Below, piece by piece: positions 29,494 through 32,048 of a stretch of DNA of 32,048 nucleotides. The notes under the pieces were generated by a model, which was not told the origin of the DNA, ran no database searches, and was given only the letters and a program-made list of their open reading frames with translations. Source of the DNA: Salinarimonadaceae bacterium (lineage in GTDB: Bacteria; Pseudomonadota; Alphaproteobacteria; Rhizobiales; Beijerinckiaceae); assembly GCA_007693435.1 (NCBI GenBank), contig REDO01000104.1:1-32048 (forward strand). Direction: 5' to 3'. Each line of letters starts with the position of its first letter. The stretch's first letter is position 1. The position numbers were made by a program, and so were the translations under genes.

Positions 29494-32048
29494 TCAGTGG
29501 AAATCGCGTGATTTCGGCAGCATGCGCACGTTGCGCGGATGCGAGGAGGGGCCGCGCGGGTGCTGCGGATGGGCGAACTCGTCGGCGCGCGAGAGCTGGA
29601 TCGCCGGGCGGTGGTCTTCCGAGAGGCGCCCCAGCTCGCCGGTGCGGTCGTGCACGCGCGTCGTCATCAGGTGGACGACGCCCTCCGGGCTTTTCTGCAC
29701 CCGCCCTTCCACGAGAAGCAGCCGGCCCGCCATCACCTCGCGCCGGAAGCGCTCGAAGACGCGCGCCCACATCACCACGTTCACGATTCCCGTCTCGTCC
29801 TCGAGCGTGACGAAGATGGCGGCGCCCTTGCCGGGCCTCTGGCGCACGAGCACGATCCCCGCCGCGCGGACGAAAGCGGCGTCGGGCTTCTCGCCGACTT
29901 CCGCGCAGGACGAGACGCGCTCGGCCCGGAAAACGGGGCGCAGGATCTGCATCGGATGCGCCTTGAGCGAGAGGCGCGTGGTCTGGTGGTCGGCGGCGAC
30001 GTGCTCGCCAAGGCTCATCTGCGGCAGGTCGACCTCCGGCTCCTCGCCGAGTTCGCGCGCGTCCGCCGCCGCGAAGAGCGGCAGCGGATCGTCGTCGGGG
30101 ACGCGGCGCACGGCCCAGAGAGCCTCGCGCCGGCCGAGCCCCATGGAGCGCATCGCGTCGGCGTCGGCGAGGCGGCGCAACGTGCGCGCCGGCAAGTTCG
30201 CGCGCCGGGCCAGATCCTCGATGTCGGAATATCCTGCCCCGCGCCCGCGAATGAGCGCGGCGGCCGCCTCCGCGCCGATCCCGTCGACGAGGCGGAAGCC
30301 GAGCCGCAGCGCCAGCGCGCCGTCGCCGCGGCGCTCCAGCGTGCAATCGTGCAGGCTGCGGTTCACGTCGACGGGGCGGACGGGAACGCCGTGCTCGCGC
30401 GCGTCGCGCACGATCTGGGCCGGGGCGTAGAACCCCATCGGCTGCGAGTTGAGCAGCGCGCAGGCGAAGACCGCCGGGTGGTGGCATTTGATCCACGAGG
30501 AGACGTAGACGAGCTTGGCGAATGAGGCGGCGTGGCTCTCGGGGAAGCCGTAGGAGCCGAAGCCCTTGATCTGCTCGAAGCAGCGCTGCGCGAAATCCCG
30601 GTCGTAGCCGCGCGCGCTCATGCGCCCGACCATCATCGCCTCGAAGCGCCCGATCGTGCCGACGTTGCGGAAGGTCGCCATCGCCTTGCGCAGCTGGTTC
30701 GCCTCCACATCGGTGAATTTCGCCGCGACCATGGCGAGCCGCATCGCCTGCTCCTGGAAGAGCGGCACGCCGAGCGTCTTGCCGAGCACAAGGCGCAATT
30801 CGTCCGCCGGCCCGTGCTCGCGCGCGGGGGCGGGGAAGGAGACCGGCTCGATTCCCGCGCGGCGCTTGAGATAGGGATGCACCATGTCGCCCTGGATCGG
30901 CCCGGGGCGCACGATCGCCACCTGGATGACAAGGTCGTAGAGCGTGCGCGGCTTCAGGCGCGGCAGCATGTTCATCTGCGCCCGGCTCTCGACCTGGAAG
31001 ACGCCGAGCGAATCCGCCCGGCAGAGCATGTCGTAGACTTCCGCGTCTTCGCCGGGCACGTCGGCGAGGGCGAAATCCCCGAGCCCGTGTTCGCGCATCA
31101 GGTCGAAGCTCTTGCGGATGCAGGTGAGCATGCCGAGCGCCAGAACGTCGACCTTCATCAGTCCGAGCGCGTCGATGTCGTCCTTGTCCCATTCGATGAA
31201 GGTGCGGCCGGGCATGGCGGCGTTGCCGACGGGGACGAGTTCGTCGAGCCGCCCGCGCGTCAGCACAAAGCCGCCGACATGCTGGGAGAGATGGCGGGGA
31301 AAGCCGAGCAGGCGCCGGGCGATGTCGAGGGCGCGGCGGAGCACGGGGTTATGGGGATCGAGCCCGGCCTGGGCGATGTGCCCGTCCCTGATGTCGCGGC
31401 CCCAGCTTCCCCATTGCGTCGAGGCGAGGCGCGCGGTGACGTCCTCGCTGAGCCCCAGCGCCTTGCCGACTTCGCGCATGGCGCTGCGCGGGCGGTAGCT
31501 GATCACGGTCGCGGCGATGCCGGCGCGGTGGCGGCCGTATTTTTCGTAGATGTGCTGGATCACCTCCTCGCGCCGCTCATGCTCGAAATCGACGTCGATG
31601 TCGGGCGGCTCGCGCCGCTCCTGCGAGATGAAGCGGGCGAAGAGCAGGTCGTTCTCGGCCGGGTCCACCGCCGTGATCCCGAGCACGTAGCAGACGGCCG
31701 AATTCGCGGCAGAGCCGCGTCCCTGGCAGAGGATGCCCCGGCTCTCGGCGAAGCGCACGATGTCGAGGATGGTGAGGAAATAGCGCGCGTAGTCGAGCTT
31801 GCGGATCAGCGCCAGCTCCGCCTCGATCTGGGCGGCGACCTTTTCGGGCGCGCCCTGCGGATAGCGCATGGCGGCGCAGCGGCGCGCCGTCTCCGCCAGC
31901 CATTCGTTCGCCTCCCGCCCCGGCGGCACGGGCTCTTCGGGATAGTCGTAGCGCAGCTGGTCGAGGGAGAAGTCGATCCGGGCGAGGAGGTCGCGCGTCT
32001 GCGCGATCGCGTCGGGCGCGTCGCGAAACAGGCGGGCCATTTCCTCCG
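29494..32048 (-). CDS. dnaE2: Error-prone DNA polymerase DnaE2 (ImuC), 5' part cut by window edge
   Basis: The visible 850 or so residues are the C-terminal part of a C-family polymerase; DnaE2 proteins are about 1,080 long, so the PHP domain and part of the palm lie beyond the window. The ATG at 32040 is internal: codons for Glu-Glu precede it and EEMARLF is a normal DnaE2 segment. Catalytic aspartates are seen in PDIDVDF (coded near 31584-31604) and KVDVLALG. The fingers, beta-binding region, OB fold (AAIFVTLEDETGIVNVVMW) and the DnaE2-typical end HPRNVRMLPKSRDFH follow. DnaE2 carries out SOS mutagenesis with ImuA and ImuB, whose genes normally lie just upstream, here outside the window. 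Confidence 0.96.
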   Translation of the reverse strand, partial: EEMARLFRDAPDAIAQTRDLLARIDFSLDQLRYDYPEEPVPPGREANEWLAETARRCAAMRYPQGAPEKVAAQIEAELALIRKLDYARYFLTILDIVRFAESRGILCQGRGSAANSAVCYVLGITAVDPAENDLLFARFISQERREPPDIDVDFEHERREEVIQHIYEKYGRHRAGIAATVISYRPRSAMREVGKALGLSEDVTARLASTQWGSWGRDIRDGHIAQAGLDPHNPVLRRALDIARRLLGFPRHLSQHVGGFVLTRGRLDELVPVGNAAMPGRTFIEWDKDDIDALGLMKVDVLALGMLTCIRKSFDLMREHGLGDFALADVPGEDAEVYDMLCRADSLGVFQVESRAQMNMLPRLKPRTLYDLVIQVAIVRPGPIQGDMVHPYLKRRAGIEPVSFPAPAREHGPADELRLVLGKTLGVPLFQEQAMRLAMVAAKFTDVEANQLRKAMATFRNVGTIGRFEAMMVGRMSARGYDRDFAQRCFEQIKGFGSYGFPESHAASFAKLVYVSSWIKCHHPAVFACALLNSQPMGFYAPAQIVRDAREHGVPVRPVDVNRSLHDCTLERRGDGALALRLGFRLVDGIGAEAAAALIRGRGAGYSDIEDLARRANLPARTLRRLADADAMRSMGLGRREALWAVRRVPDDDPLPLFAAADARELGEEPEVDLPQMSLGEHVAADHQTTRLSLKAHPMQILRPVFRAERVSSCAEVGEKPDAAFVRAAGIVLVRQRPGKGAAIFVTLEDETGIVNVVMWARVFERFRREVMAGRLLLVEGRVQKSPEGVVHLMTTRVHDRTGELGRLSEDHRPAIQLSRADEFAHPQHPRGPSSHPRNVRMLPKSRDFH

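Noticed and set aside
28106-31192. A 1,028-residue minus-strand frame that looks like a large fusion protein
   Set aside because: The N-terminal 600 residues are a low-complexity Arg/Ala shadow of dnaE2; the real MFS gene starts at 29359 with its own ribosome-binding site.
32038-32040. ATG near the right edge as the start of the polymerase gene
   Set aside because: The frame continues upstream with Glu-Glu, and EEMARLF is internal in DnaE2 proteins; about 240 residues of conserved N-terminus would otherwise be missing.

Overview
The window reads as high-GC chromosomal DNA of an alphaproteobacterium, most likely Hyphomicrobiales (Rhizobiales). Reasons: a cpaBCDEF-tadBC pilus-assembly operon of alphaproteobacterial order with a CtrA-like box in front of it, a DnaE2-type polymerase, a DctPQM TRAP transporter with an IclR regulator, and an Irr-like iron-control palindrome. 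I cannot name the genus. I see no rRNA, tRNA, CRISPR array, prophage or insertion sequence. Genes are tightly packed and no gene-free gap exceeds about 265 bases.

Region 1 (1-10966) looks like a catabolic locus around a divergent promoter region (5022-5270). Leftward: a TRAP solute-binding protein, an SDR dehydrogenase, a small cupin, the TRAP small and large membrane subunits, and an IclR regulator. Rightward: a second SDR, a fumarylacetoacetate-hydrolase-family enzyme, an aspartate-dehydrogenase-like oxidoreductase, an M20 N-carbamoyl/allantoate-type amidohydrolase and an acyl-CoA synthetase. Together these suggest uptake of a carboxylate, two dehydrogenation steps, C-C or C-N hydrolysis and CoA activation. 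The substrate cannot be read from the sequence.

Region 2 (10974-13417) holds a GNAT/CelD-like acyltransferase and a COG0523 (CobW/ZigA-type) GTPase metallochaperone with a loop of 18 histidines.

Region 3 (13529-21590) is a leftward Tad/Flp pilus assembly operon: cpaB, cpaC, cpaD, cpaE, cpaF/tadA, tadB, tadC. The pilin, the prepilin peptidase and the pseudopilin/TadD genes are not here.

Region 4 (21839-26173) has a gamma-glutamyltransferase-family gene divergent from a P1B-type metal-export ATPase with SPC and HEGGT motifs. A clear sigma-70-like promoter of the ATPase is overlapped by a palindrome resembling the Irr-binding iron control element, which predicts iron-dependent control of a transition-metal (perhaps Fe2+) exporter. 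The 3' end of the ATPase gene overlaps the convergent carboxymuconolactone-decarboxylase-family gene by about 100 bases.

Region 5 (26205-32048) runs leftward: a metallo-beta-lactamase-fold hydrolase with a TTG start, a SMP-30/gluconolactonase-type lactonase preceded by its MFS transporter, and the C-terminal four-fifths of an error-prone DnaE2 polymerase cut by the window edge.

No single wholly new system stands out. The best leads are the Irr-box metal exporter, the unassigned catabolic locus with an atypical aspartate-dehydrogenase homologue, and a possibly leaderless amidohydrolase gene.
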